NCBI RefSeq assembly: GCF_003100395.1 | Contig: NZ_CP029210.1 | Location: 1,488,001 to 1,552,000 of the forward strand | Direction of reading: 5' to 3' | DNA: 64,000 nt | DNA from: Aquabacterium olei | Lineage (GTDB): Bacteria > Pseudomonadota > Gammaproteobacteria > Burkholderiales > Burkholderiaceae_C | In this document: in pieces, positions 11,276 to 21,127 of the stretch | Numbering within the stretch: position 1 is the stretch's first letter | How the letters are laid out: each line of letters begins with the position of its first letter | Position numbers and translations under genes: made by a program | The notes under the pieces: model-generated | Seen by the model: only the letters and a program-made list of their open reading frames with translations | Databases searched by the model: none | What the model was told of the DNA's origin: nothing

Positions 11276-11301
11276 GACACCGCGCAGGCCCTTTCACTTG
11301 C

Positions 11302-11327
11302 AACCCCGCCTGAGCCCAGGCGGGGTT
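11302..11327 (+). terminator. Hairpin after infB (attenuator or weak terminator)
   Basis: An 11-bp perfect stem, AACCCCGCCTG and CAGGCGGGGTT around an AGCC loop, followed by a weak T-rich stretch (TGTGCTT). It sits between infB and rbfA, so it probably reduces rather than ends downstream transcription. Confidence 0.55.
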
Positions 11328-11369
11328 TGTGCTTGATGGGCCGCTGCCGTTTGCCAGCAGGAATGCACC

Positions 11370-11768
11370 ATGCGCCATAAACGCTCCACCCCCAACCGCA
11401 GCAACCGGATCGCCGACCAGATCCAGCGTGATGTGGCCGAGTTGGTTCGCGACCTCAAGGATCCGCGCATCGGCATGGTCACGATCAGCCATGTTGACGT
11501 GACGCCCGATTACGCCCACGCCAAGGTGTTCTTCTCTTTGCTGATCGGCAACCCGGAAGACACCGAGGCCGGCCTGAACGAGGCCGCCGGTTTCCTGCGC
11601 AACAGCCTCTTCAAGCGGCTGCAGATCCACACCGTGCCCACGCTGCACTTCCATTTCGACCGCACCACCGAACGCGCGGCCGAGCTCAACGCCCTGATCA
11701 ACCGGGCCGTGGCCGACAAGGCCAAGGACCCGGACGAGCCCGCCAGCGGGGAGGGCGGTCAGCCGTGA
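11370..11768 (+). CDS. rbfA: 30S ribosome-binding factor RbfA
   Basis: Cold-shock ribosome maturation factor that binds free 30S subunits. Its 132 residues match the family length. The N-terminal helix pattern [25 protein letters not shown] and the segment [20 protein letters not shown] are diagnostic. The C-terminal [19 protein letters not shown] completes the KH-like fold. Its stop overlaps the start of truB by four bases (GTGA), so the two are coupled. Confidence 0.96.
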   Translation: MRHKRSTPNRSNRIADQIQRDVAELVRDLKDPRIGMVTISHVDVTPDYAHAKVFFSLLIGNPEDTEAGLNEAAGFLRNSLFKRLQIHTVPTLHFHFDRTTERAAELNALINRAVADKAKDPDEPASGEGGQP

Positions 11769-12793
11769 GCGAGATGCAAGCCGGTCAGCGGGCGGGTCGT
11801 CCGCCGCGCAAGCCGCGCCGGGCGCTGCATGGCGTGGTGCTGCTGGACAAGCCGCTGGGCCTGTCCAGCAACGACGCCTTGCAGAAGGTGAAGTGGCTGT
11901 TTCGCGCCGAAAAGGCCGGCCACACCGGCACGCTCGACCCGCTCGCCACTGGGCTGTTGCCCCTGTGCTTCGGCGCCGCGACGAAGTTCTCCCAGGTGTC
12001 CTTGGACGCTGACAAGCGCTACACCGCCCGGGTGAAGCTCGGAGTGGTCACGACCACCGGCGATGCCGAAGGCGAGGTGGTGTCCACGCGCACGGTGACG
12101 CCGGAAATGACGACGCCGGATTCGATTGCTGCGGCCTGCGCGGCCTTCTCTGGCGAGATCGACCAAGTGCCGCCGATGCACTCGGCGCTCAAGCATGAAG
12201 GACGAGCGCTGTACGAGTACGCCCGCGAAGGCATCGAGATCGAGCGTGCGCCGCGCCGCGTGACGATTCACGGCATCGACATCCTGGGATGCCAGGATGA
12301 TGTGCTGGAGATCGACGTGCGTTGCAGCAAGGGCACCTACATCCGCACCCTGGCCCAGGACATCGGTGAGCACCTCGGCTGTGGTGCCCACCTGATCGGC
12401 CTGCGTCGCACGGGCAGCGGCGGCGTGACACTGGACGGCGCGGTGACGCTCGACGCCTTGCTGGCGATGGACGAATCCGACCGTGACACGCTGCTGCAGC
12501 CTGCCGACGTGCTGCTCTCCGACTGGCCTGACGTGCTGCTCGGTGAGCAGGACGCCACCCGTTTCCTCACCGGCTTGCGCCGGCGAACGAAGTTGCCCGA
12601 TGCGCCGCAGGTGCGTGTGTACGGGCCCCATCCTGCGGCGCCAGCAGACGCCGCCCGCCGTGTGTTGCTGGGCAGTGCCCACATCCAGGGCGGTGAACTG
12701 ATCCCCACCCGTCTGTTGAGTCCGGCCGAGGTGCAAGGCATGGTGCTGATGCACAGTGCTTCCCAACCGGCCGACCTGGTGGCCGCCCCCTGA
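11765..12793 (+). CDS. truB: tRNA pseudouridine(55) synthase TruB
   Basis: Isomerises U55 in the T-loop of tRNAs. The GTG at 11765 overlaps the rbfA stop; an ATG nine bases later is an alternative start. The catalytic motif [15 protein letters not shown], with its active-site Asp, lies near residues 48-62. Other family blocks are [20 protein letters not shown] and [26 protein letters not shown]-terminal PUA-like extension brings the length to 342. It ends 22 bases before typA. Confidence 0.95.
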   Translation: MSEMQAGQRAGRPPRKPRRALHGVVLLDKPLGLSSNDALQKVKWLFRAEKAGHTGTLDPLATGLLPLCFGAATKFSQVSLDADKRYTARVKLGVVTTTGDAEGEVVSTRTVTPEMTTPDSIAAACAAFSGEIDQVPPMHSALKHEGRALYEYAREGIEIERAPRRVTIHGIDILGCQDDVLEIDVRCSKGTYIRTLAQDIGEHLGCGAHLIGLRRTGSGGVTLDGAVTLDALLAMDESDRDTLLQPADVLLSDWPDVLLGEQDATRFLTGLRRRTKLPDAPQVRVYGPHPAAPADAARRVLLGSAHIQGGELIPTRLLSPAEVQGMVLMHSASQPADLVAAP

Positions 12794-12815
12794 ATCCGAC
12801 CTTTGTGAGCTTCCT

Positions 12816-14648
12816 ATGAGCACTCCAATTCGCAACATCGCGATCATCGCCCACGTTGACCATGGCAAGACCACGATGGTCGACCAGCTGCTGCGCCAGT
12901 CTGGCACCTTCGCCGAGCACGAGAAGATCGTCGACACGGTGATGGACAACAACGCCATCGAACGTGAGCGTGGCATCACCATCCTGGCCAAGAACTGCGC
13001 CGTGAGCTGGGAAGGCACGCACATCAACATCGTTGACACCCCGGGCCACGCGGACTTCGGCGGTGAAGTCGAACGCGCGTTGTCGATGGTCGACGGCGTG
13101 GTGCTGCTGATCGACGCCCAGGAAGGCCCGATGCCGCAGACGCGCTTCGTGACCAAGAAGGCGCTGGCCCTGGGTCTGAAGCCCATCGTCGTGGTCAACA
13201 AGGTGGACAAGCCGGGTGCCAAGCCGGATGCCGTCATCAACGCCGCCTTCGACCTGTTCGACAAGCTGGGTGCGACCGACGAGCAGCTGGACTTTCCCGT
13301 GGTGTACGCCTCGGGCATCAACGGCTGGACCTCGCTGGAGGAGGGCGCGCCGGGCGAGCAGTGGGGCCCCGACATGTCGGCCCTCTTCAACACCATCCTG
13401 AAGCACGTGCCGCCGCAGAAGGGTGACCCGGCTGCCCCGCTGCAGCTGCAGATCTCGGCGCTGGACTACTCGTCGTTCGTGGGCCGCATCGGCGTGGGCC
13501 GCATCAGCCAGGGCACGGCCAAGCCGGGTCAGGACGTGGTCGTGATGGAAGGTCCCGGCGGCAAGACCATCAAGGGCCGCATCAACCAGGTGCTGACCTT
13601 CCAGGGTCTGGACCGCGTGCAGGTCACGGAAGCCGGCCCGGGTCACATCGTTCTGATCAACGGCATCGAGGACATCGGCATCGGCGTGACCGTGACCGAT
13701 CCGGCCAACCCGCAGCCGCTGCCCATGCTGAAGGTCGACGAGCCGACGCTGACCATGAACTTCTGCGTGAACACGTCGCCGCTGGCCGGCCGTGAAGGCA
13801 AGTTCGTGACCAGCCGCCAGATCTGGGACCGCCTGCAGAAGGAACTGCAGCACAACGTGGCCCTGCGCGTGAAGGAAACCGACGAAGACGGCATCTTCGA
13901 AGTCTGTGGCCGCGGCGAACTGCACCTGACCATCCTGCTGGAAAACATGCGCCGTGAAGGCTACGAGCTGGCCGTGTCGAAGCCCCGCGTGATGTTCAAG
14001 GACATCGACGGCGTGAAGTCGGAGCCGATGGAGCTGGTGACGGCCGACGTGGAAGAAATCCACCAGGGCGGCGTGATGCAGGCCCTCGGCCTGCGCAAGG
14101 GCGAGATGCTGAACATGGAGCCGGACGGCCGTGGCCGCGTGCGCCTCGAGTACCGCATTCCGGCCCGCGGCCTGATCGGCTTCAGCAACGAGTTCCTGAA
14201 CCTGACCCGCGGCTCGGGCCTGATCTCGTCGATCTTCGACGGTTATGAAGCCCACAAGGGTGAAATCGGCGGCCGCAAGAACGGCGTGCTGATCTCGATG
14301 GACGACGGTGAAATCTTCACCTACGCCCTGGGCAAGCTGGACGACCGTGGCCGCATGTTCGTGAAGGCGAACGACCCGGTCTACGAAGGCATGATCGTCG
14401 GCATCCACAGCCGCGAGAACGACCTGGTGGTGAACGCCACCCGCACCAAGCAGCTGACCAACTTCCGTGTCTCGGGCAAGGAAGACGCGGTCAAGATCAC
14501 GCCGCCGATCGACCTGACCCTGGAGTACGGCGTCGACTTCATCGACGACGACGAACTGGTCGAGATCACGCCGAAGTCGATCCGCCTGCGCAAGCGTCAC
14601 CTGAAGGAGCACGACCGCAAGCGCGCTTCGCGCGAAGCGAGCGCCTGA
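12816..14648 (+). CDS. typA: Ribosome-binding GTPase TypA/BipA
   Basis: Translational GTPase linked to 50S assembly, stress and low-temperature growth. Met 12816 ([20 protein letters not shown]) is the family start; the reading frame extends 20 codons further without similarity. G motifs: AHVDHGKTT near residue 12, [15 protein letters not shown] and NKVDKPGA. The length, 610 residues, is normal. Domain III and V and the BipA-specific C-terminal domain ([18 protein letters not shown]) are recognisable. A clear terminator follows. Confidence 0.97.
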   Translation: MSTPIRNIAIIAHVDHGKTTMVDQLLRQSGTFAEHEKIVDTVMDNNAIERERGITILAKNCAVSWEGTHINIVDTPGHADFGGEVERALSMVDGVVLLIDAQEGPMPQTRFVTKKALALGLKPIVVVNKVDKPGAKPDAVINAAFDLFDKLGATDEQLDFPVVYASGINGWTSLEEGAPGEQWGPDMSALFNTILKHVPPQKGDPAAPLQLQISALDYSSFVGRIGVGRISQGTAKPGQDVVVMEGPGGKTIKGRINQVLTFQGLDRVQVTEAGPGHIVLINGIEDIGIGVTVTDPANPQPLPMLKVDEPTLTMNFCVNTSPLAGREGKFVTSRQIWDRLQKELQHNVALRVKETDEDGIFEVCGRGELHLTILLENMRREGYELAVSKPRVMFKDIDGVKSEPMELVTADVEEIHQGGVMQALGLRKGEMLNMEPDGRGRVRLEYRIPARGLIGFSNEFLNLTRGSGLISSIFDGYEAHKGEIGGRKNGVLISMDDGEIFTYALGKLDDRGRMFVKANDPVYEGMIVGIHSRENDLVVNATRTKQLTNFRVSGKEDAVKITPPIDLTLEYGVDFIDDDELVEITPKSIRLRKRHLKEHDRKRASREASA

Positions 14649-14664
14649 TCCGATCTCGCCGAAG

Positions 14665-14686
14665 GCGCCCTGCGGGGCGCTTTTTT
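14665..14686 (+). terminator. Rho-independent terminator after typA
   Basis: Stem GCGCCC (14665-14670) and GGGCGC (14675-14680) with a TGCG loop, followed directly by six T residues. Its position 16 bases after the typA stop marks the end of that transcription unit. Confidence 0.85.
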
Positions 14687-14725
14687 CCTTTCAGAGGCGA
14701 AAAGTCGCCCAGGAGCCCATGAGAC

Positions 14726-15868
14726 ATGCCAGCAGACAGCCTGATCCTCACCGACGTGGTGGGGGGCCTCGGGGTCATCACCCTGCATCGCCCCAAAGCC
14801 TTGAACGCGCTGACACTGGAGATGGTGCGCGAGTTGACGGTGGTGCTGCGGGGGTGGGCCACCGACCCGGCCGTGCTGGGGGTGCTGCTGCGGGGCTCGG
14901 CCCGGCCGCCGATGGAGGGCAAGCCGGTGGTGACCCATTTCTGTGCGGGGGGTGACATCCGCTTCATGCACGACGCGGCGCTGGCAGGCGATCCGGCGAT
15001 CGAAGACTTCTTCACCGAAGAGTACGCGCTCGACCACCTCATCCACGTCTACCCCAAGCCCACGGTGGCCTGGATGGACGGCATCACGATGGGCGGCGGC
15101 ATGGGGCTGGCGCAAGGGTGTGATCTGCGTGTGGCCACGGCGTCGCTGCGCATGGCGATGCCCGAAACCCGCATCGGCCTGTTTCCCGACGTGGGCGGGG
15201 GCTACTTCCTGTCGCGGCTGGCCGGCCATGCGGGCGAGTACCTCGGCGTGGTGGGGCCGCACCTGCACGTGACCGATGCGCTGGCGCTCGGCCTGGCCGA
15301 CATGCATGCCGAAAGCGCTTGCCTGGCTTCGCTGCTGGACGGCCTGCGCGCTGGCCCGGCCCGTGACGCCGATGAGCTGATGGCCCGCGTGAGGGGCCAC
15401 GTGGCGCAGCACCCGCTGGGTGCCTTGCCGGAGGCCACCACCACGGCGCGCTTTGCGGACATCGATCGCCACTTCAGCGGGCACACGCTGCAGGACATCG
15501 TGGCCTCGCTCGAAGCCGCCCGGGCGGCGGGGGACACCTGGGCGGCAGAGACCCTGCAGCACATGGCCGGTCATTCACCGCTGATGATGGGCGTGACGTT
15601 GGAGCAGATCCGCCGGGCGCGCAGCATGCCGCTGGCCGAGGTCTTCCGCATGGAGCGCACGATGGTGCGGCACTGCTTCCAGCTGCGCAAGGGCCGCGAC
15701 AGCGAGACGGTCGAGGGCGTCCGCGCGCTGGTGGTCGACAAGGACCATGCGCCGCGTTGGCAACCCGCGGCCGTGGCCGAGGTGCAGCCTCAGATGGTCG
15801 AGGCCTTTTTCGAGGGGGTGTGGCCCCCGCACGCCCACCCCCTGCGCGATCTGCACGATCCCCTCTGA
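14726..15868 (+). CDS. 3-hydroxyisobutyryl-CoA hydrolase-like protein (enoyl-CoA hydratase/isomerase superfamily)
   Basis: Probably hydrolyses 3-hydroxyisobutyryl-CoA in valine breakdown, a cytosolic reaction. The fold is crotonase: oxyanion-hole segments HFCAGGDIRFMHD (near residue 75) and MDGITMGGGMGLAQGC (near 120). The block MPETRIGLFPDVGGGYFLSR, with the Glu and Asp typical of the hydrolase subfamily, distinguishes it from simple enoyl-CoA hydratases, as does the 380-residue length with a C-terminal helical extension. It ends 19 bases before dusA on the same strand. Exact substrate is inferred from family. Confidence 0.82.
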   Translation: MPADSLILTDVVGGLGVITLHRPKALNALTLEMVRELTVVLRGWATDPAVLGVLLRGSARPPMEGKPVVTHFCAGGDIRFMHDAALAGDPAIEDFFTEEYALDHLIHVYPKPTVAWMDGITMGGGMGLAQGCDLRVATASLRMAMPETRIGLFPDVGGGYFLSRLAGHAGEYLGVVGPHLHVTDALALGLADMHAESACLASLLDGLRAGPARDADELMARVRGHVAQHPLGALPEATTTARFADIDRHFSGHTLQDIVASLEAARAAGDTWAAETLQHMAGHSPLMMGVTLEQIRRARSMPLAEVFRMERTMVRHCFQLRKGRDSETVEGVRALVVDKDHAPRWQPAAVAEVQPQMVEAFFEGVWPPHAHPLRDLHDPL

Positions 15869-15887
15869 TTCCGTTTTCCCTGCCGAC

Positions 15888-16979
15888 ATGTCCGCTCAAC
15901 GCATTCCCAAGATCGACCCGGCCACTGGCCTCAGCCCGTGGCGCGCCTGCGTTGCCCCGATGCTCGACTGGACCGATCGTCACTGCCGCTACTTTCATCG
16001 GCTGCTGAGCCCGCACTCGCGGCTCTACACGGAGATGATCACCACCGGCGCGCTGGTGCATGGTCAACTGCATCGCTTCCTCGAGTACAACGAAGGCGAG
16101 CACCCGGTGGCGCTGCAGCTCGGAGGCAGCGAGCCGGAAGACCTGGCACATTGCGTGAAGCTGGCCGCGAAGTTCGGTTACGACGAGGTCAACCTGAACT
16201 GCGGCTGCCCGAGCGAGCGCGTGCAGCGCGGCGCTTTCGGCGCCTGCCTGATGAACGAGGCCGGGCTGGTGGCCGACTCCGTGCGCGCCATGCTGGATGC
16301 GAGCGGCGGCGACCCCGGCATGCCGATCACGGTGAAGCACCGCATCGGCATCGATCAGAACGAGTCTTATGCCTTCGTGCGCGATTTCGTCGGCACGGTG
16401 GCCGAGGCGGGCTGCGAGGTGTTCATCGTGCACGCCCGCAACGCCTGGCTCAAGGGCCTGAGCCCCAAGGAAAACCGCGAGATCCCGCCGCTGCGCTACG
16501 AGGTGGTGCACCAGCTCAAGCAAGACTTTCCCCATCTGGTCATCGTGCTCAACGGGGGGCTGGCCGACAACGACGCCTGCGTGGCGCAGCTGCAGCCCGG
16601 CGCCGTGCACGACGGGGTGGCGCTGGACGGCGTGATGGTGGGGCGCGTGGCGTACCACACGCCGTGGATGATGGCCGAGTGGGACGAGCGCCTCTTCGGC
16701 CGCGGCCCGCGCACCGACAGCCTCACGCGCGAGCAGGTCGAGGCCGAGATGGTGGCCTATGCGCAGCGCGAAATGGATCGCACCGCGGGCTGGCCGCACG
16801 GTGAGGTACGCTGGCCGCAGGTCATGCGGCACGTGCTGGGGCTGTACAACGGCCTGCCCGGTGCCCGGCGCTGGCGTCAGGTGTGGTCAGACCACCACCT
16901 GAAGAACCTGCCGCCGGCCGAGGTGATGAAGCAGGCGCACACCCGCCCGCCTCGGCGCGAGGAAGGCGCCGCGGCCTGA
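15888..16979 (+). CDS. dusA: tRNA-dihydrouridine(20/20a) synthase DusA
   Basis: FMN enzyme that reduces uridine to dihydrouridine at positions 20/20a of the tRNA D-loop. Met 15888 (MSAQRIPKIDPATG) fits the family; the frame extends back into the preceding gene without similarity. Diagnostic blocks: APMLDWTDRHCRYFHR, YTEMITTGALVHG, NLNCGCPSERVQRGAFGACL with the catalytic Cys, ITVKHRIGID and VHARNAWLKGLSPKENREI. The last two are specific to the DusA branch rather than DusB or DusC. Length 363. Confidence 0.92.
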   Translation: MSAQRIPKIDPATGLSPWRACVAPMLDWTDRHCRYFHRLLSPHSRLYTEMITTGALVHGQLHRFLEYNEGEHPVALQLGGSEPEDLAHCVKLAAKFGYDEVNLNCGCPSERVQRGAFGACLMNEAGLVADSVRAMLDASGGDPGMPITVKHRIGIDQNESYAFVRDFVGTVAEAGCEVFIVHARNAWLKGLSPKENREIPPLRYEVVHQLKQDFPHLVIVLNGGLADNDACVAQLQPGAVHDGVALDGVMVGRVAYHTPWMMAEWDERLFGRGPRTDSLTREQVEAEMVAYAQREMDRTAGWPHGEVRWPQVMRHVLGLYNGLPGARRWRQVWSDHHLKNLPPAEVMKQAHTRPPRREEGAAA

Positions 16980-16985
16980 AGCGGT

Positions 16986-18005
16986 TCAGGCCACGCGGCC
17001 GGCGCGTTGGCCCGCCGGCAGCCGGCGTGCCAGGAGCTCGCCGGTGTCGTGGCCATGTTGCAGGCTGACGAAGCGATCGCGACCCCGTTGCTTGGCCGCG
17101 TACAGCGCCTCATCGGCACGCTGCAGCCACACAGTGGCGTCTTCGTCTTCCGCCGGAATGCCGCTGACCATGCCGCCTGACAGCGTCACGTGGCGGGCCA
17201 CCGGGGAATCAGGGTGATAGAGGCTGTCGCGCTCCATGTGGTGCAGCAGGGCCAGTGCAAAGCTCAGTGCCCCTTCAGGCGGCGTGTAGGGCAGCAGCAG
17301 CACGAATTCCTCGCCGCCGTAGCGGGCCGCGTAATCCATCGGCCGACGGCACACCTGTTGCAGGATGCGGCCGATCTGCTGCAGGCACTGATCGCCCTCC
17401 AGGTGGCCCAGGCGGTCGTTGTAGCGCTTGAAGAAGTCCACGTCGCACAGGATCATGGACAGCGGTCGCTGTTCCCGCCGTGCATCGCCGAGCGCCCGGA
17501 CCAGCTGGTCATCCAGCCCTTTGCGGTTGCCCAGGCCGGTGAGCGGGTCATGCCGGATCTGCCGGCTCAGCTGCTCATTGGCTTGCTGCAACGCCACGGC
17601 GGTGGCGTTCAGCTCCTGCCGGGCCTCAAGCAGGCGCTGCATGGCGTGCACCTTCGCCTTGAGCACCAGCGGCGACACCGGTTGCACGAGGTAGTCGTCG
17701 CCGCCGGCCTCGATGGCGGCACTCAGGTCGGCCTCGCTGTCCAGGCTCGACACGAAAATGATCGGTGTCCAGGGGCCTTTGGCACCCGCGCGGATGCGGC
17801 GCGCCAGCTCCAGCCCGCTGCCGTCCGGCAACAGGATGTCGAGCAGCAGCATGTCGGGGCGTTGCTCGTCGAACAGGCGCCAGGCCTGATGAAACGACGA
17901 CGCCTCCAGAACCTGGTGCCCGTCTTTCTGCAGAAGCTGGCTCAGGCGGGCGAGTAAAAGGGGCTGGTCCTCGACGACCAGCACCCGTAGCGGGGCGTTG
18001 TGCAT
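16986..18005 (-). CDS. Response regulator with diguanylate cyclase (REC-GGDEF), atypical receiver
   Basis: Makes cyclic di-GMP, presumably under control of a sensor kinase not in view. Residues 5-120 form a receiver domain with acidic pair ED and phospho-acceptor Asp in MLLLDILLPDGSG. The conserved Lys of the last beta strand is replaced by Gln (DDYLVQPVSPL), so activation may be unusual. A short coiled linker leads to the GGDEF domain: HDPLTGLGNRKGL, CDVDFFKRYND and the active site RYGGEEF. A product-inhibition site (RPMD) lies exactly five residues before GGEEF. It lies downstream of a paralogue in the same orientation, with 108 bases between them. Confidence 0.9.
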   Translation of the reverse strand: MHNAPLRVLVVEDQPLLLARLSQLLQKDGHQVLEASSFHQAWRLFDEQRPDMLLLDILLPDGSGLELARRIRAGAKGPWTPIIFVSSLDSEADLSAAIEAGGDDYLVQPVSPLVLKAKVHAMQRLLEARQELNATAVALQQANEQLSRQIRHDPLTGLGNRKGLDDQLVRALGDARREQRPLSMILCDVDFFKRYNDRLGHLEGDQCLQQIGRILQQVCRRPMDYAARYGGEEFVLLLPYTPPEGALSFALALLHHMERDSLYHPDSPVARHVTLSGGMVSGIPAEDEDATVWLQRADEALYAAKQRGRDRFVSLQHGHDTGELLARRLPAGQRAGRVA

Positions 18006-18113
18006 GCTTTAACGGGTTCCGATGCCCACGGAAACGTGAACGCGTGCACGAAGTGTGCCTCAGCGGTGTCGTCGATACCACCCGTGGGAACACGGGGCTG
18101 CGCGACCAGGCTG

Positions 18114-19109
18114 TCAGCCCGGCTGGCCGTCGCCGTGCAGGTGGGCCACTGTGTCGACCTGCATCTCGAAGCTGAAGAAGCGGTTGCGGCCCTGGGCCTT
18201 GGCGCTGTAGAGGGCTTCATCGGCCCGCAGCAGCAGGCCCTGCGCGGTGGTGCTGGCGTCGGGCACCACGGTGGTGATGCCGCCCGACAGCGTCACGACG
18301 CCGAACGGAGAGGCCGCGTGGGGCTCGGCATGCGTGGCGAGCATGTGCTGCAGCGCGCGGGCAAAGGTCATGGCGCCCGACCGGGGCGTGTTGGGCAGGA
18401 TCAGCCCGAACTCCTCTCCGCCGTAGCGCGCGACGTAATCGAGCGGGCGGCGACACACCGAGCGCAGGACCTTGGCCACGCGCTGCAGACAGGCATCGCC
18501 CTGCACGTGTCCCAGCGCGTCGTTGTAGGCCTTGAAGTGGTCGATGTCGCACAGGATGAGACTCAGCGGCTGCTTGTCGCGGGCACACTGGTGCACGCTG
18601 GTGTACAGCCGCTCGTCGAAACCCCGGCGGTTGCCGAGCTGGGTGAGGTCGTCCAGTGTGGTGAGGTGCGCCAGGCGCTCGTTCGCTGCTCGCAGGGCTT
18701 CCGAGGTCTGAATGAGCTGTTGCCGCATGCGCTGCAGGCGCGACATGGCGTGCAGCTTGGCAGCCAGCACCACGGCCGAGGCGGGCTTGACGAGGTAGTC
18801 GTCGCCGCCGGACTCGATGCCCCGCCACAGGTCCAGTTCGTGGTCGCGGGCCGACAGGAAGATGATCGGTGTCCAGTCGCTGCCTTCCAGGCTGCGGATT
18901 TCGCGGGCAGCCCAGTAGCCGTCCTCGACAGGCAGGACCACGTCCATGAGAACGAGGTCGGGGCGTTGCCGCTGGAAGGCGGCCACCGCTTCCATGGCGG
19001 TTTCGGCTTCCGTCACGCTGTGGCCATGTGCTTCCAGCTGACGTCGCAGTGTGGAGCGAACCGAGAGCTGGTCTTCAACCAGCAGGACGTGCATCGGTGA
19101 GGCAGGCAT
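18114..19109 (-). CDS. Response regulator with diguanylate cyclase (REC-GGDEF)
   Basis: Paralogue of the following downstream gene and probably its operon partner. The receiver domain (about residues 6-122) has the acidic ED pair, phospho-acceptor Asp in DLVLMDVVLPVEDG and, unlike its neighbour, the normal Lys (DDYLVKPASAVV). The cyclase domain has TTLDDLTQLGNRRGF, CDIDHFKAYND and active site RYGGEEF with inhibitory RPLD five residues before it. No membrane segments. The pairing of two nearly equal regulators suggests a duplication with diverged input logic. Confidence 0.92.
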   Translation of the reverse strand: MPASPMHVLLVEDQLSVRSTLRRQLEAHGHSVTEAETAMEAVAAFQRQRPDLVLMDVVLPVEDGYWAAREIRSLEGSDWTPIIFLSARDHELDLWRGIESGGDDYLVKPASAVVLAAKLHAMSRLQRMRQQLIQTSEALRAANERLAHLTTLDDLTQLGNRRGFDERLYTSVHQCARDKQPLSLILCDIDHFKAYNDALGHVQGDACLQRVAKVLRSVCRRPLDYVARYGGEEFGLILPNTPRSGAMTFARALQHMLATHAEPHAASPFGVVTLSGGITTVVPDASTTAQGLLLRADEALYSAKAQGRNRFFSFEMQVDTVAHLHGDGQPG

Positions 19110-19185
19110 GGGCGAGCGGGTACAGCAGAGACGCCGTTTTATCGGCCAGACCGTGAAAAACTGGAGCTTTCAGGCGCCACAAACG

Positions 19186-19210
19186 AAAAAAAGCACCCCG
19201 CAGGGTGCTT
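19186..19210 (-). terminator. Rho-independent terminator after efp
   Basis: On the minus strand an AAGCACC/GGTGCTT stem is followed by a run of seven T residues (the A run at 19186-19192 on the plus strand). It lies 19 bases past the efp stop codon. Confidence 0.85.
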
Positions 19211-19228
19211 CTTGGAGGCAGGTCTGGA

Positions 19229-19783
19229 TCAGACGCGCTTCTTGTATTCGTTGGTGCGGGTGTCGATTTCGATCTTGTCGCCCGATTCCACAAACAGGGG
19301 CACCGAGATCTCGAAGCCGGTGCCGACGATGCGGGCGGGCTTCAGAACCTTGCCCGAGGTGTCGCCCTTGACGGCCGGCTCGGTCTCGATTTCGCGCACG
19401 ATGGTGGTGGGCAGTTCGACCGAGATGGCCTTGCCGTCGTAGAACACCACTTCGACTTCCATGCCGTCGAGCAGGTAGTTCACCGAGTCACCCATGTTCT
19501 CGGCTTCGACTTCGAACTGGTTGTACTCGGCGTCCATGAACACGTACATCGGGTCGGCGAAGTAGGAGTAGGTGCACTCCTTCTTGTCGAGGATGATCTG
19601 GTCCATCTTGTCGTCGGCCTTGAAGACCACTTCGGCGCCGCCGCCGTTCAGCAGGTTCTTCATCTTGATGCGGACGGTGGCCGCGCCACGGCCGCCGCGG
19701 CTGTATTCGGTCTTCAGGACGACCATCGGGTCCTTGCCCTGCATGATGACGTTGCCAGCGCGGATTTCTTGTGCGAGTTTCAT
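19229..19783 (-). CDS. efp: Translation elongation factor P
   Basis: Rescues ribosomes stalled at polyproline stretches. Met 19783 ([16 protein letters not shown]) is the family start; the upstream in-frame extension has no similarity. The chain has 184 residues in three beta-barrel domains. The tip residue at position 32 is Arg ([10 protein letters not shown]), the form that is rhamnosylated by EarP, not the lysine form modified by EpmA. The earP gene lies just upstream in the same direction, 136 bases away. Confidence 0.97.
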   Translation of the reverse strand: MKLAQEIRAGNVIMQGKDPMVVLKTEYSRGGRGAATVRIKMKNLLNGGGAEVVFKADDKMDQIILDKKECTYSYFADPMYVFMDAEYNQFEVEAENMGDSVNYLLDGMEVEVVFYDGKAISVELPTTIVREIETEPAVKGDTSGKVLKPARIVGTGFEISVPLFVESGDKIEIDTRTNEYKKRV

Positions 19784-19919
19784 GGTGATTCCAGGGGGAA
19801 ACGGGTTGGCGGTGCCGGCCGGCAGCACTGTGCGCGTGGCCGAAACCGCAGTTCTTGGGCCGCTGGCCTTCACGAAACGCGCGCCCACGCGCTTTCCGCC
19901 AGAAGCAAAGCCTAAGATT

Positions 19920-21065
19920 TTAGCCTGACCGCGTGACAAAAGCGATCAACTGTGTGACAAGGTCTTGTTCAGCGCGCAATGCCTCGCGGGCGCGCAGGGT
20001 GGCGTGCCCCCATCCGGCGGGGTCGGGCCAGGCGGGCAGCGTGGCAGGCCAGGGCGCCAGACCGTTCCAGGCGCGCCACCATGCCGACACGTCCCGTGCC
20101 AGCGACGCAGGCCAGCCCGCCATCCAGCGGGCCATGAAGGCGTCGAGCTTGTCGGCGTGCACCCCGTCGTCCTGTTCGTAGATGTGCCAGACGTGTGGAC
20201 GCCCCGCCCAGAGCGCCCGCACGGCGGAGTCTTCCCCGCGCACCAGGTTGAGGTCACAGCACGCCAGCAGCCGGTCGAAGTCCGGCTGGCTGAGGGCGGC
20301 CAGGGGCGTGAGGTGCAGGTGGGACGCAGGCGGCGTGCCAGCGGCCGTCCGGGCGTGCGCCCACGCTTCACCCAGTCGCGTGGCGTGTCCGGGCGTCAGG
20401 AGCACCCGGGTCGGCACGGGCTCGGCGGCCAGGGCGTCGAGCCACCGCGCCAGCGGGGCGTGCGCGTAGCAGAACACCGAGGCCAGCCGCTCCTCCGGCT
20501 GGTGCGGCACCTGCAGGTTTGCCAGCGTGGCCGCCCGTGCGGTCGCGTCCTGCCGGATCGCATCCTGTGCTTCGATCAACCCCGGCTCGCGCAGCAGGCC
20601 GCCCGTGCGTGCAGTAAAGCCCGGGTAGAAGAAGTGCTTCACCAGCCCCGCAGCCGGGCCCGACCACACGGGCGACTGCAGGCCGTGGCTGCGCTCCACG
20701 TAGTCTTCGGCGCTCAGGTATTCCAGATTGATCCATTGCGGCGGGGCGGGGCGCACCATTCGCGCCAGGAAGGTGTCTGGCGGGTTGCAGCCAAAGGCCT
20801 CGATCGCCACGTCACCGGGCTCGGGCAGGTCGTCCGCCACGGTGGCCGCGGCCCACGGGTGCACCGTGATGCGGCCCAGCGAGCCGATGCGGTGGGCATC
20901 CCGCGTCGTCCACTGCACATCGGGCGCCATCCACTGCAGGGCCGCGGCGTCGTCCACCCAGAGCCGCACGGTGTGGCCGCGGGCGGCCAGATCGCGGGTG
21001 AGCCGCCAGCAGACACCGATGTCGCCGAAGTTGTCGATGACCTGACAGAACACGTCCCACAGCAT
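19920..21065 (-). CDS. earP: Elongation factor P arginine rhamnosyltransferase EarP
   Basis: Transfers rhamnose from dTDP-rhamnose to Arg32 of EF-P. The N-terminus [16 protein letters not shown] holds the two conserved aspartates (Asp11 and Asp15 here). The C-terminal [23 protein letters not shown] carries the conserved Glu and the nucleotide-sugar-binding region. Length 381 is normal. Its position directly upstream of efp, and an Arg32-type EF-P, fit this role. The start is 62 bases from the divergent uvrC. Confidence 0.93.
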   Translation of the reverse strand: MLWDVFCQVIDNFGDIGVCWRLTRDLAARGHTVRLWVDDAAALQWMAPDVQWTTRDAHRIGSLGRITVHPWAAATVADDLPEPGDVAIEAFGCNPPDTFLARMVRPAPPQWINLEYLSAEDYVERSHGLQSPVWSGPAAGLVKHFFYPGFTARTGGLLREPGLIEAQDAIRQDATARAATLANLQVPHQPEERLASVFCYAHAPLARWLDALAAEPVPTRVLLTPGHATRLGEAWAHARTAAGTPPASHLHLTPLAALSQPDFDRLLACCDLNLVRGEDSAVRALWAGRPHVWHIYEQDDGVHADKLDAFMARWMAGWPASLARDVSAWWRAWNGLAPWPATLPAWPDPAGWGHATLRAREALRAEQDLVTQLIAFVTRSG

Positions 21066-21127
21066 GGGGGCGGATTATGGCAAGTGCGGCAGACGGCATG
21101 CCGCCAGGTCGGGGACAATGCCGCCCC

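Noticed and set aside
12567..14612. A 681-residue leftward open frame opposite typA
   Set aside because: Antisense shadow of a clear typA gene; no independent evidence.
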